Assembly (NCBI GenBank): GCA_025698865.1
Contig: JAILWQ010000001.1
Coordinates: 983,940-1,047,939, forward strand
DNA: 64,000 nucleotides
Direction of reading: 5' to 3'
From: Erythrobacter sp.
GTDB taxonomy: Bacteria; Pseudomonadota; Alphaproteobacteria; Sphingomonadales; Sphingomonadaceae
Shown here: in pieces, positions 16,321 to 25,980 of the stretch
Numbering within the stretch: the first letter of the stretch is position 1
Layout of the letters: each line of letters starts with the position of its first letter
Position numbers and translations under genes: made by a program
The notes under the pieces: model-generated
Databases searched by the model: none
What the model was told of the DNA's origin: nothing
The model's input: the letters and a program-made list of their open reading frames with translations, nothing else

Positions 16321-19300
16321 CGCCGCCCTAGCCCGAGAAAGTTGAAACTGTCAGCATCGATCTTGGCCCGGATCGATACGTAGAGCCCGCGATCGAGATT
16401 GCGGGAGACCACGAAATCGCGGTCGTGGAACCCGGTCAGATTGTACCCCAGCGTGAGCAGCATCCCGTCCGTGGGCACGACGCCGATCTGCGGCCCCGCC
16501 GACCATTGCACGACATCGTCCGACAGATTGGCACGGACGGTCACCTGTCCGCCGATCTCGATCCGCTCGCCGATACCGATGCGCGTGTCCAGCCCGGCAA
16601 GGCCGCCGAGCGTGGCGAGATCGTAATCCCCGAACCCGTCGAACTGGTGGCGCAGGGCCAGGAAGGTCCCGATCTCGGTGCGCCGGTGCGAACGGCCCCG
16701 ATCGTCCCGCCCGAACGGTTGCCAGTTGGCGGACAGGCTGCCGAGCAGGCGGCGCGAGGCCCCGCTCCCCTCGATCGTCAGCGCGGTGTTTCCGACCGGC
16801 CCGGGCCCGCCCAGCGTGGCCTGCGCGACCTCGTCGCTACGATATTCGAGCTTCGCCAGCAGCGCGAGCGGGCTGTCGGCCGGCCGGCGGGCGAAGGAGA
16901 GCGCGCCGTCGAGGATTTCGCTGCTTGCCCCGCCCGCCGCGTGCGCGCGGGTCCATACGAAACCCGACCCCAGAACGGTGCCGTCCGCGATCTGCCGGAT
17001 GACGCCTGCCGTCGCGCCCAGCCGGTCGGCGAACTCGCCGTCGCGATATTCGCCTCTCACCGTCGCCGACCAGACGTCCCGCCGGAAGGCGGCGCCCAGC
17101 GTGGCGGCGGTGAAATCCTCGAACAGCGTACCGTCCTGCCCCAGATGCCCGCCGCTGGACACCGGATGCGCGGGATTGATCACGTCGCCGATATCCGCGC
17201 CGCCGATCTTGCGGTTGCCATCGAGCGTGGCGTCGAGCGAGATCGCGCTGCCCAGCTGCATCGTCTGCGAGACACCGAAGGCGGCGAAATTGCGCCGGCC
17301 GTACTCGTCGATCGACTGGCGCCCCAATGTCGTCAGCACGCGGCCGCCTTCCCACAGGTTCAGTTCCACGCCGCCGCTGAACATGTCGGTCGACAAGGTC
17401 TCGCCGCTCGCCGTTTCGTACTGGCCGATCAGCTTCGCCCAGCGGGCGACGGCGTAGCGGGCGCGCAGCTGGTGGCGCGCGGGCAGATCGACCGAGGTCG
17501 TGTCGTCGAGCGCGATATTGGTCAGCGCGCTCACTTCCAGGCGATTGCCGAGCAGTCGCTGGGTGGCGCCTGCCTCCAGCACCGTCGAGCGCGCGCCGGT
17601 CCCGTCGGGCAGCGTGTCGTCGAAGCGGGCGACGCCGAGGCGAAGATCGGTGTTTCCATTGCGATACACGCCCTGCGCACGGATCGCGCGGCGGCTGGCC
17701 TCATCGCTCAGGCTGTCGTCGATCCATGCGCTTGCCACGATCGACAGGCGCGGGTCGAGTGCCACCCGCGCATCGGCGCCGATCTTGCGCCGTCCGACCA
17801 GCGAGCGGTCCTGCTGTCCCGTGCCGTAGCCTTCGCCGATCGAGGTCGCATAGGCGAGAATGTCGAGCGCGCCGGTGTGATGCTCCGCTTCCACCAGCCA
17901 GGCGACGGCGTCTTCGCCCGCCCCGCTGCTGCGCGCGAGCTCGGCGCGGATTTCCGTGTCGGCGCCCACGCGCGCCCGCAGATCGCCTGCAAGAGTGGTG
18001 GTGCGGCCCAGATCGCCCTCGTCCGAGAGCACGCTGGCGCCCACGCGCAACGCGCCGTCTGCCAGAGTGATGTCGCCCCGCCCGCCGGCATTCCACTGAC
18101 CGGTCGCGCCGTCGCTCATCACTTCGTAGTCGATCACGAGGAACTGGGGGTTCAGCGTGATGTCCCGACTGAGCAGCGGCTCGCGCAGGCGGATCGTGCC
18201 GGCCAGAAGATCGAGATCGTAGTCGACGAAGCGCGTCAGGTCCCGTCGTTCGATCACGATTTCGGGGCGCTGGCGATCGCGCACCTCGATCGCGACCAGT
18301 TCGCTGCTGGCGATCACGTCGCGATCGGTCAGGCGATAGGGCCCGGTCAGTCCGCTACCCTGGATCACGTCGCGCCGGAAGCGGCTTTCGATCTTCGCCG
18401 CGAAACCTTGCACGTGGACCTTGCCGAAAACGCCTTCGGCCTTCAGCCCGGTGACCGTGCGCTGATACCGGGCCAGCCGGGTCTGCTCGAAGCCGGTGAC
18501 GAAATCCCCGTACAGCGCATAGAAGGTGCCGGTTTCGACCCGGACATAGAGCTTCTCGGTGCTCGCGGCGTCGAAGCGCCGATCCGATCCGTCCCCGAAC
18601 ACCGTGTAATAGGCGTTGGGATCGATCGTCCCGAGCAGTCGGCGATCCTCCTTCTCCGCCGCGCTGTCATAGGCGGCGGTCAGCAGGAACCGGCCGAGCA
18701 CGCGCCCCTTCGCATAGAGCGCGACCCGCGCGTTCTCGCCCAGATCGCTGTCAAAATCGCCGCTGCGCTGCATGTTGTCGGCGACCGAGCGGGCACCCGC
18801 GGTTCCTTCGGCGAGGCCGATCACGGTCCATTCCTGATCGCCGGGCACCACCCAGCTATCGAGCGTCTGACGCCGGGTTATCTCGCGATCGGCGAATGCG
18901 AAATCGAGGTGAAGCGGGCCGCTGATCATCGTCGGAGCCAGTTCGACCAGTGCGATGCCGTCATCGCCCTCGACGATCCAGTTGGGCGCGAGCGTGCCGC
19001 GGCTGGACAGCTGCTCGACCTGCATCTGTTCGATCGACACCGCGCTTTCGTAAGGCGCGTTGATACCCACGCTGCCCGAAATGCCCTCGCGCACGGGGCG
19101 GCCCTTGCGGTCGGTCAGGCGAATGGCAATCACCGGCGGCGAACTGCCGTCCGCCACCAGCCGGGAGAGTTCGGGAACGATCCGCGCCTGCCACGGGGTC
19201 GACACGAAATCGACCCGCTTTTCCAGCCGTGCGACCTCCGATCCGTCCTGCGCGCGGATGACCGCTGCGATCACGGTTTCCTCGTTCACCAGTTCGACGC

Positions 19301-21461
19301 CGCGCCACACGCTCACGGCGTGGGTGCGCTCCGCCGCCGTGGCGGTCCCGTCGAAGGCGAGCGGATCGACCGGCTTTCCGTCGACCAGCAGCGCAGCGGT
19401 CTGGTCCGCCCCATGGCGCACGACCACGACGAGCGCGGGGGTGCGCGGATTGTCGCCCGGCGCGGGGAGGAGGAAGGCGGGAGGCCCCGCTCCCATGGCG
19501 AGCCAGCCATCGGCCTGGCGCACATTCTCGCGCTGCCCCTCGACCACGATCGATTCCGGAAGGGGCCGGCCATCCGGCGTCGCTGCGGAAAGGTCCGCCT
19601 CCGCTGCGGCGATTGCCGGCGGTGTGCCCACGGGCCCTTCCTGCCGGGCCGCGGGCGGTTGCGGCGCGCTTTCCGGCGGGGGCATGGTAACGGTGAAGTC
19701 GGCCACCACCAGACTGCCGCCCTGCCCGATCGCGAACACCGAGCTGGCGCTTCCGGCGCTGCGTGTCGAGCGGTTGCAATCGACGAAACGCGCACCGGCG
19801 GGCAGGGTCTGGCGCTGCGCCTGGACGACATGGGTTCCGGGCACGACCCCTTCGAAGTGATACCGCCCGTCGCGATCGGTCACGGCGAAGCTGCCGTCCT
19901 CCAGCATCACGCGGACGCCCGGAAGGCCCGCTCCGGCCCCGGCCCCGCCCCCGGCCCCGGCGGCGCCGCAGTCGCCCATTGTCACCCGGCCCACGATGGT
20001 CATGCGCGAGGCAATGGTGTCGCGCTCCACCCGGATGGCTGCTTCCGCCACCGCTTCGCCCCCGCGCCGGTCGGTCGCGACCGCACGGTTGGTCGCCTGG
20101 CCCGGTGAGGCATCCTCGCGTACGGTCATCGCGTAGGTGATCGTGCTGGCGCCCTGTGCCGGGATCGAGCCGAACCGGATGGTCAACCGCCGTCCGTCGG
20201 GCGCGATCTCGACCGCTCCTGCCGTGTCGGCCCCGGGCTTTTCTCCGTCGATCCGGACACTGTCTGGCCGCAGACGCAGTTTATCCGAAGGCGTGTCGGT
20301 CAGGGAGACGTCGCGCTTCGGCCGGATGTCGGGATTGCGGACCGTGACGGTGTAGAACACCGCCTCCCCCGGCGCCGCGCGGGGGCGGGACGCGGTCTTG
20401 GTCAGCGACACCTCGACATTGGGCCGGTCGAGCGGAATGTCCACCTGCACCGGCTCCAGACTGTCGAGCGGGAACGCCTGCCCGTAGGACGCCGGCGAGA
20501 TCAGAAACGGGCCGCCTTCGGGCCGGGTCAGCAGAGCCAGCTGCTCCGGGGTCGCGACCGATGGCGCGGTGTAGGGCGACGGGGGGACTATTTCGATCCG
20601 ATAGGAGCTGAGCGGCGCCAGCGGGAACCAGTATTCACCCGGCGGCATCGGATAGACGTTGCCCGCGGCATCGGTGATGGGCTGCCCCGAGATGACCGTC
20701 GATGGCCAGGGGGTGACGCCGTCTTCGGCAAAGACGGTCGCCGGACGACCGGTGTTCGCATCGACCAGCGAAACCCGCGCGCCGTCGACGGGCGTGCCGT
20801 CCTCCGAATCGAAGACCACGCCGAACGGATCGGCCAGCGTGTCGAGATCGAGCGTGATCAGCGCCTCGCCATCCGCACGGGCGACGATGATGGAAATCCG
20901 CTGATCGGGGGCGACACCCAGCCGGCAGTCTCCGGCTGCGAACGCCGGAGGAACCCGGTGGGTGGCGATCGCGCCTGCGAAGGTCCCGCTATCGGCGGTC
21001 GTCTCGAAAACGGTGAGCTGCTCGCGATCTCCGGTCTCGGCCTCGATGCGGACCTCGATCGATTCGACGGCGCCCGGATCGCGATTGGCGAACGGCGCGG
21101 CGACGGTGAAGACGAGCGTCTGGCCCACCCGCAGCAGCGTGGCCGGAGCGATGGCGACGCCGCCTCCCGTGCCGGTTGCGCCCGGTGCCTCGATCGCGCT
21201 GCCGTTGCACAGCGAAGGCGCGATCGGGATCGACGTTCCGCCGGGGGCGGGAACGAAGGCGCCGATATCGATGGCCGAGGCGCTCCGCTCCAGCGTGACC
21301 TCGTTGGACCGGGTGGTGGCGGCCTGCCCCGCTTTGGTCCACTGCGCCTCCGCCACGTTGCGGATGATTTGCGCGGAGGCGCTATCCGGAACCAGGAAGG
21401 CGAGCAGGAACAGCGCAATCGCCGCGCTCAGCCCCCTCCCTGAAAACACTGTCCCGCACAT
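16317..21461 (-). CDS. Giant exported DUF11/SdrD-B-like protein with probable outer-membrane beta-barrel
   Basis: A 1714-residue protein starting MCGTVFSGRGLSAAIALFLL, signal peptide ending about SASAQ at 31. Just after it comes a segment IIRNVAEAQWTKAGQAATTRSN that is shared in pattern with the two other operon proteins. Residues about 347-480 form a DUF11 domain (VEVSLTKTASRPRAAPGEAV … FGSIPAQGASTITYAM), followed at about 490-600 by a carboxypeptidase-regulatory/SdrD-B-like sandwich (GVRVMLEDGSFAVTDRDGRY, HFEGVVPGTHVV). The last ~850 residues have alternating hydrophobic strands and acidic turns, with segments such as AYYTVFGDGSDRRFDAAS, FYALYGDFVTGFEQTRLAR and ILAYATSIGEGYGTGQQDRS, the appearance of a large outer-membrane barrel, although the last residues (FNFLGLGRR) do not end in the usual aromatic. 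The start was chosen because it begins the signal peptide. Function unknown; it may anchor or export the smaller operon proteins. Confidence 0.8.
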   Translation of the reverse strand: MCGTVFSGRGLSAAIALFLLAFLVPDSASAQIIRNVAEAQWTKAGQAATTRSNEVTLERSASAIDIGAFVPAPGGTSIPIAPSLCNGSAIEAPGATGTGGGVAIAPATLLRVGQTLVFTVAAPFANRDPGAVESIEVRIEAETGDREQLTVFETTADSGTFAGAIATHRVPPAFAAGDCRLGVAPDQRISIIVARADGEALITLDLDTLADPFGVVFDSEDGTPVDGARVSLVDANTGRPATVFAEDGVTPWPSTVISGQPITDAAGNVYPMPPGEYWFPLAPLSSYRIEIVPPSPYTAPSVATPEQLALLTRPEGGPFLISPASYGQAFPLDSLEPVQVDIPLDRPNVEVSLTKTASRPRAAPGEAVFYTVTVRNPDIRPKRDVSLTDTPSDKLRLRPDSVRIDGEKPGADTAGAVEIAPDGRRLTIRFGSIPAQGASTITYAMTVREDASPGQATNRAVATDRRGGEAVAEAAIRVERDTIASRMTIVGRVTMGDCGAAGAGGGAGAGAGLPGVRVMLEDGSFAVTDRDGRYHFEGVVPGTHVVQAQRQTLPAGARFVDCNRSTRSAGSASSVFAIGQGGSLVVADFTVTMPPPESAPQPPAARQEGPVGTPPAIAAAEADLSAATPDGRPLPESIVVEGQRENVRQADGWLAMGAGPPAFLLPAPGDNPRTPALVVVVRHGADQTAALLVDGKPVDPLAFDGTATAAERTHAVSVWRGVELVNEETVIAAVIRAQDGSEVARLEKRVDFVSTPWQARIVPELSRLVADGSSPPVIAIRLTDRKGRPVREGISGSVGINAPYESAVSIEQMQVEQLSSRGTLAPNWIVEGDDGIALVELAPTMISGPLHLDFAFADREITRRQTLDSWVVPGDQEWTVIGLAEGTAGARSVADNMQRSGDFDSDLGENARVALYAKGRVLGRFLLTAAYDSAAEKEDRRLLGTIDPNAYYTVFGDGSDRRFDAASTEKLYVRVETGTFYALYGDFVTGFEQTRLARYQRTVTGLKAEGVFGKVHVQGFAAKIESRFRRDVIQGSGLTGPYRLTDRDVIASSELVAIEVRDRQRPEIVIERRDLTRFVDYDLDLLAGTIRLREPLLSRDITLNPQFLVIDYEVMSDGATGQWNAGGRGDITLADGALRVGASVLSDEGDLGRTTTLAGDLRARVGADTEIRAELARSSGAGEDAVAWLVEAEHHTGALDILAYATSIGEGYGTGQQDRSLVGRRKIGADARVALDPRLSIVASAWIDDSLSDEASRRAIRAQGVYRNGNTDLRLGVARFDDTLPDGTGARSTVLEAGATQRLLGNRLEVSALTNIALDDTTSVDLPARHQLRARYAVARWAKLIGQYETASGETLSTDMFSGGVELNLWEGGRVLTTLGRQSIDEYGRRNFAAFGVSQTMQLGSAISLDATLDGNRKIGGADIGDVINPAHPVSSGGHLGQDGTLFEDFTAATLGAAFRRDVWSATVRGEYRDGEFADRLGATAGVIRQIADGTVLGSGFVWTRAHAAGGASSEILDGALSFARRPADSPLALLAKLEYRSDEVAQATLGGPGPVGNTALTIEGSGASRRLLGSLSANWQPFGRDDRGRSHRRTEIGTFLALRHQFDGFGDYDLATLGGLAGLDTRIGIGERIEIGGQVTVRANLSDDVVQWSAGPQIGVVPTDGMLLTLGYNLTGFHDRDFVVSRNLDRGLYVSIRAKIDADSFNFLGLGRR

Positions 21462-21511
21462 AGGCCGTGGATGATCGGCGGACCGTCCGGCCCGCCGATC
21501 GCCTCTTTTAT

Positions 21512-22603
21512 TTACTGAATGGTCGCCTGGAAGCGGACGGTGCGCGTATCGCCGGCCGCGATCGCGGTGAGTGGCGCGGTCACGGTCGTACCGCTGTAGG
21601 TGCCGCCGGCGGTTCCGTCGCTCTGGCATACGCCAGCGCCGTCCACCGTGCCGTTGACCCGGATCGAGCTGGCGACATAGGTCAGCTCCGCCGGCACCGG
21701 GTCGGTGACCACCACATTCGTCGCCGTCGCGCTGCCGCCCGCATTGCTCACCGCGATGCAGTATTCGACGACCGCACCCGGCACAGCCTTGGGGTTGGTG
21801 GTGCCGTTGTTGGGATCGGACACCACCCGGCTGCTCTTCACCGCGGTCAGCGCCGCAGCGCTGACGCGGTAATCGTCCTTCGCGAAGGACCTGCCGTCGC
21901 GGGCCGTATTGCCGTTGGCGTTGGTATCCGCGAACACCGTATCGACGCCGGAGGTGTTCGCGCCGGTGGTCTCGACGAAGGCCGTTCCCTGCGCGCCGGC
22001 GGTCCCGCCCTGCGCCGCCGTGCCCGTCAGCGTGACCGTGGCGACGTCGTTCGTGACGAGGTTCGCCCCGTTCGCCTTGGTGACCGGGATGTCGGCGACA
22101 AAGAACACCGTGCGGGTGTTCGCATTGCCGGTCGGGCTGGCCGACAGCTCGTCGAGATAGGTGACCTGCTGATCGGTGCCCTCGTCATACGTTCCGTTGC
22201 CGTTCGTATCGACAAACAGGCGGACGGTGCTGGCGTTGAACGTATCGGTGTAATTGCCGAAAGCCGACGCGCCGCCATCCTGCTGCGAACCAAGCAGGAT
22301 GACGTCGATCGTGTCGTTCGACGTGTTGGTGACGGTGAAGGTCGTGACCGCCCTCACCTGACCCGGCGTCACGATGGTCGCCGCCCCGCCGACTTCCGAG
22401 ATCGTCAGATTGATCTTGCGGTCGACGGTGAAGGTGTTGGTCGCGGTCACCGCGGTCTGCGCCACGCCGCCGACCTGGTAATTGACCGTCACGTTGTTGG
22501 TGATCGTGGTGCCCGCCTGCGTCCCCTCGGCCAGTGCTGGGGTGGCCGCGGCGGCAAAGGCCAGCGCGGCGGAGGAGGCCAACAGCCTGCTGGTTCGTAT
22601 CAT
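21512..22603 (-). CDS. Secreted DUF11-type protein with calcium-loop-like motif
   Basis: A 363-residue exported protein. Signal peptide MIRTSRLLASSAALAFAAAAT…ALA; the mature part begins with GTTITNNVTVNYQVGGVAQT, the N-terminal motif shared with the first operon protein. A loop VDTNGNGTYDEGTDQQ at about 131-146 resembles D-x-N-x-N-G calcium loops. The C-terminal ~110 residues are a DUF11 domain (SDPNNGTTNPKAVPGAVVEY, CIAVSNAGGSATATNVVV, then DPVPAELTYVASSIRVNG). No catalytic motif. It lies 50 bases upstream of the giant gene and 32 bases downstream of the 156-residue gene, all on one strand. Confidence 0.82.
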   Translation of the reverse strand: MIRTSRLLASSAALAFAAAATPALAEGTQAGTTITNNVTVNYQVGGVAQTAVTATNTFTVDRKINLTISEVGGAATIVTPGQVRAVTTFTVTNTSNDTIDVILLGSQQDGGASAFGNYTDTFNASTVRLFVDTNGNGTYDEGTDQQVTYLDELSASPTGNANTRTVFFVADIPVTKANGANLVTNDVATVTLTGTAAQGGTAGAQGTAFVETTGANTSGVDTVFADTNANGNTARDGRSFAKDDYRVSAAALTAVKSSRVVSDPNNGTTNPKAVPGAVVEYCIAVSNAGGSATATNVVVTDPVPAELTYVASSIRVNGTVDGAGVCQSDGTAGGTYSGTTVTAPLTAIAAGDTRTVRFQATIQ

Positions 22604-22635
22604 GATGTGGACCCTCGTCTATGGTGGTGTGATTG

Positions 22636-23106
22636 TCAGCGAACAACGGCGTGATATTCGACTTCGCCCGACGCGCCGCTGGCGATGCTCGGCAGCACCC
22701 ATCGCAGATGCGTCACGTCGGCCAGCTGCGCGGGACGGGACACGCCGTCGGCACCGCTTACGGTCGCGCCCGACAGGCTGCCGAAGCTGCTTCCGCCATC
22801 GACCGAAACCTCGAAATCGCCGGCCCGGGCGAGTTGCACCGCATCCGGCAGAGGATTGGTGATGACGAAGTTTTCCACCGGCTGGCCGGTGTTGTTCCGG
22901 TAACGCGTCGTGAAGACCAGCTGCTCGCCCGGCACGACATTGGTCGGTTCGACCAGCACGGTCTTGGCCACGCCATCGACGGTCTGGGTCCTCTCGACCA
23001 TGACCGTCCCGGCAAGCTCCACGCCCTGGGTGCCCTGCGCGAACGATACCGCGGAAACACCGCCGACCGCCGCGCAGACGAGAAGGGCTCTGGTTACGAA
23101 CTTCAT
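22636..23106 (-). CDS. Small secreted single-DUF11-domain protein
   Basis: A 156-residue protein: signal peptide MKFVTRALLVCAAVGGVSAV, cleaved about SFAQ, then one DUF11-like sandwich. The pattern LVEPTNVVPGEQLVFTTRYR, NNTGQPVENFVITNPLPDAV and a late WVLPSIASGASGEVEYHAVV matches the conserved core of DUF11 (gain of an unpaired P-G turn, N-x-G, N-P-L-P). It could be a structural subunit or chaperone-like partner of the larger proteins. Spacing to neighbours is 13 bases upstream and 32 downstream, so it belongs to the operon. Confidence 0.8.
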   Translation of the reverse strand: MKFVTRALLVCAAVGGVSAVSFAQGTQGVELAGTVMVERTQTVDGVAKTVLVEPTNVVPGEQLVFTTRYRNNTGQPVENFVITNPLPDAVQLARAGDFEVSVDGGSSFGSLSGATVSGADGVSRPAQLADVTHLRWVLPSIASGASGEVEYHAVVR

Positions 23107-23119
23107 GGATTCACTCCTG

Positions 23120-24085
23120 TCAGTCGATGATCACATCGAAGGTCACGTTGGGATTTTCGCCCGCGGCCACGGTGCCGAGCTGGACTGCGATGCCCGAGGC
23201 AGAGGCCTGACCGGCATCGGCATCCGCCGCATCGGTCAGCGGGGCGCCGTTGAGTTGCAGCGATCCGGCGCGATAGCTGGTCGATGCCGGAATCTCGTCG
23301 GCCACCCGCAGATTGGCGACCGATCCGCTGCCGCTGACCTGTGCGACGATCGTGAAGGTCACGATCGCGCCCGGCACCGGCTCGCTGCCGCCGAACGGAT
23401 CGGCCACGGCCGCGCTTTTCAGCAAGGCGACAGCCGACACGGACGTCACGATCGCGCCCTGCGCCTGATCGTCGGCGCCGCTCGCGCCGGCCACCGCGTC
23501 GCCGCCCCCTTCGCCCTGCCCCGCGAACACGGTTCCCGGAGTGCCGGTGCCCGTCTGCGCTTCGGCCAGCAATGCGATCTGGACCGTCTGCCCGTCGGGC
23601 GCATTCTCGGTGTCGACGATCACGAACACCGTCACGCTGGCGTCGGGATCGAGCAGCGGGCCGAGCCCGCCATTCGCTAGGATCTGGTCCCCCTCGTCAT
23701 AAATGCCGTTGCCGTTGCTATCGACGGCCAGCGTCACGATCGTCGGGTTGAAGGGATTGCCCGCCACCGCCGGATCGGCGGTGAGGACGAACGCTTCCGG
23801 CCCGTTGCCGGTGTTGGTGACGGAAAAGGTCAGCGTCGCCTGTCCGCTCGATGCGACCGGGGCGCCATCCTGCGAGGCCACCGCGACATCGAGCAGCTCG
23901 TCGACCCGGAATTCGAGTGTGTTGGACTGGACCGTCCGCCCGGCCCCGCCGCTTTCGTAGCTGGCAGTCGCGGTGTTGGAGATGATCGTGCCCGCGCGCA
24001 CGCCCTCGGCATGCGCCGGCACCGTCGCCGCTGCGAAAAACGCGCCCGAAGCGGCCGCAACCCAGACCGGTCGGAGCAAAGACAT
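23120..24085 (-). CDS. Secreted DUF11-type protein, first gene of the operon
   Basis: A 321-residue exported protein with signal peptide MSLLRPVWVAAASGAFFAAA…AHA. The mature N terminus GTIISNTATASYESGGAGRT repeats the motif seen in the two following long genes. A calcium-loop-like VDSNGNGIYDEGDQ lies at about 121-134, at nearly the same position as in the protein encoded at 21512-22603, so the two are paralogues. Residues about 225-321 form a DUF11-like domain (PVPGAIVTFTIVAQVSGSGS … ADEIPASTSYRAGSLQLNG). As the promoter-proximal gene it probably follows a promoter in the 239-base region up to 24324; no conserved operator is recognised there. Confidence 0.82.
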   Translation of the reverse strand: MSLLRPVWVAAASGAFFAAATVPAHAEGVRAGTIISNTATASYESGGAGRTVQSNTLEFRVDELLDVAVASQDGAPVASSGQATLTFSVTNTGNGPEAFVLTADPAVAGNPFNPTIVTLAVDSNGNGIYDEGDQILANGGLGPLLDPDASVTVFVIVDTENAPDGQTVQIALLAEAQTGTGTPGTVFAGQGEGGGDAVAGASGADDQAQGAIVTSVSAVALLKSAAVADPFGGSEPVPGAIVTFTIVAQVSGSGSVANLRVADEIPASTSYRAGSLQLNGAPLTDAADADAGQASASGIAVQLGTVAAGENPNVTFDVIID

Positions 24086-24324
24086 GCACCGACATGTGAA
24101 GCGAGAAGGTCAACAATCGGTTAATAACGGATCGGGCCGACTGCGTGTCGCACGCAAACAACCAGTCGCCGCGACCCTGAACATTATGCCGTTGCTGTTG
24201 CGCAAAAAAGGGGCCGGGCGCGGCGCAAGTGAAGCGGCGTGTTCCACGATCGGCCGCACCAGCATCGCCACGTCACCTGTGACCTTGGATGCGGCGCCGC
24301 TTACGAAGCCACCGAAGCGTTAAC

Positions 24325-25980
24325 TCACACTTTCGACCAGACCAGTCCTTCGACCCCGCGATGCCATTCGAACGACGCGTCAATCCGCGTTTCGAATGCT
24401 TTCGAGGCGACGGTCGACACGGTCACGAAATCCGCACGGGCCGATCCTCGTCGCAGGGTAAGCAGCGTATATCCCTTGGCATCCTGGTTGCAGTAGTCCG
24501 TGTCCGGATTGGCCTGCTCGATCAGGGCGCCGATGCCGGGTAGCACCGATCCGTAGGACGGGCTGGTGATGGCGGTGCAGCCTGCTTCCAAGCCGACCAC
24601 CTCGCCGTCCCGATCGCGCAGGCGGTTCGCCCAGCCTGCATGGCTGTCACCGGCAAGGACGAGCGGTGTGCTGCCGGCATCGCGGAAGGCGGCGTAGAGC
24701 CGTTCGCGCGCGGCCGGGTAGCCGTCCCAGCTGTCGAGGTTGAACGGAACTCCGGCGCGATAGCCGGCCTGCGCGGCAGCGATCCGGTCATCGAGCCCGC
24801 TTGGCAGGGCGGCCATCAGTTCGGCGTAGCGATCGGGCCCCATCCCGGCTTCTAGGTCGGGACCGGCGATGCGTGCCATGACCACCTGGTTGCCGATCAC
24901 CTGCCACGGCTTGCCGGCACCGACCGAAGCGGACAGGGTCTTCGTCAGCCAGCCGCGCTGCTCGTCGCCGATCAGTTCGCGAGCCTCGCCGGCGAGAGCT
25001 TCGGTCAGCTGCGCATAGGCATTCGCATCGCCCGGCTCGTCTGCGAATTCCAGCTGTTCGCTGCGCATCAGCAATCGTGTCTCGAGCATTGCCAGCGTCG
25101 CCAGATCGCCGAATTCGAAGCTGCGGTAGATCGCATCTCTCGCCCGCGAAGGCGAAGGATCGCGGATCGGCATCCATTCGAAATAGGCCTGCATCGCCAC
25201 CGCCTTGCGGCCCGCCCAGTCGCCTTCGCCATCGCCTTGGTGGTTTTCCGCGCCGTGGAGCCAGCCGTCGTTGGCGACCTCGTGATCGTCCCACACGCAA
25301 ATGAACGCGGCACGCGCGTGGGCGGCCTGCATGTCGGGATCGGCCTTCACCTGGGCATGGCGCCGGCGATAATCGGCCAAGGTCAGCGTTTCGTGGGGCG
25401 GATCGGGCAGCCGGTCGAGCCGCCTGCCGATATCGGCGCCATAGCCGCTATCGCCATATTCGTAGATGTAGTCGCCGAGATGGATCACGGCATCGAGCCG
25501 CTCGGCACGGGCCATCTGTGCAAAAGCGTTGAAATAGCCGCCGGGAAAGAGCTGGCACGATGCGACCGCGAGGACCAGATCGTCCACCGCACCGACAGGC
25601 AATGTGCGGAAGCGACCAAGCGGCGAGCGCGTGCCGTCGGCTGCGGTGAAGGCGTACCAGTATTCGCGGCCCGGCCCGAGGCCGTGGACCTCGACCTTGG
25701 CGGTCCGATCGGCCAGCATCCGCGCGACGATCTCGCCCTCGCGCACTGCCGGCCCGCTCTCGGTTTCGCTCACCACCCAGCGCAGCGGCACGTCGCCGTC
25801 GCCCTCGGCGCTGGCGCGGGTCCAGATGACCGCGCCATCGGCCGCCGGATCGCCGCTCGCGACGCCATGGTCGAAACGGACGGGTGCCGTCGCCTGCGCT
25901 GCCGCACCGACGGGCAGGGCCGCGGCTCCCGACGCTCCGAGAAGGCCAAGGAGGGTGCGGCGATCGACGCGCGCGCTCAT
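24325..25980 (-). CDS. Alkaline phosphatase D-family phosphodiesterase/monoesterase, Tat-exported
   Basis: A 551-residue PhoD-like enzyme that releases phosphate from organic phosphoesters outside the cytoplasm. The start MSARVDRRTLLGLLGASGAA is a Tat signal (DRRTLLG). Seen afterwards: the Fn3-like N-terminal domain FDHGVASGDPAADGAVIWTR, ASCQLFPGGYFNAF, the metal motif VIHLGDYIYEYGDSGYG, WDDHEVANDGW with its N-x-W, and LVLAGDSHAGWANRL. These are the conserved metal ligands (calcium/iron in characterised PhoD). The ATG overlaps the stop of the upstream TonB receptor as ATGA, so receptor and phosphatase are translationally coupled, which fits uptake of the phosphoester or its product. Confidence 0.92.
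   Translation of the reverse strand: MSARVDRRTLLGLLGASGAAALPVGAAAQATAPVRFDHGVASGDPAADGAVIWTRASAEGDGDVPLRWVVSETESGPAVREGEIVARMLADRTAKVEVHGLGPGREYWYAFTAADGTRSPLGRFRTLPVGAVDDLVLAVASCQLFPGGYFNAFAQMARAERLDAVIHLGDYIYEYGDSGYGADIGRRLDRLPDPPHETLTLADYRRRHAQVKADPDMQAAHARAAFICVWDDHEVANDGWLHGAENHQGDGEGDWAGRKAVAMQAYFEWMPIRDPSPSRARDAIYRSFEFGDLATLAMLETRLLMRSEQLEFADEPGDANAYAQLTEALAGEARELIGDEQRGWLTKTLSASVGAGKPWQVIGNQVVMARIAGPDLEAGMGPDRYAELMAALPSGLDDRIAAAQAGYRAGVPFNLDSWDGYPAARERLYAAFRDAGSTPLVLAGDSHAGWANRLRDRDGEVVGLEAGCTAITSPSYGSVLPGIGALIEQANPDTDYCNQDAKGYTLLTLRRGSARADFVTVSTVASKAFETRIDASFEWHRGVEGLVWSKV

Noticed and set aside
16317..21629. A 1770-residue start for the giant DUF11 protein
   Set aside because: The first 56 residues are arginine/histidine-rich shadow sequence; the signal peptide starts at 21461.
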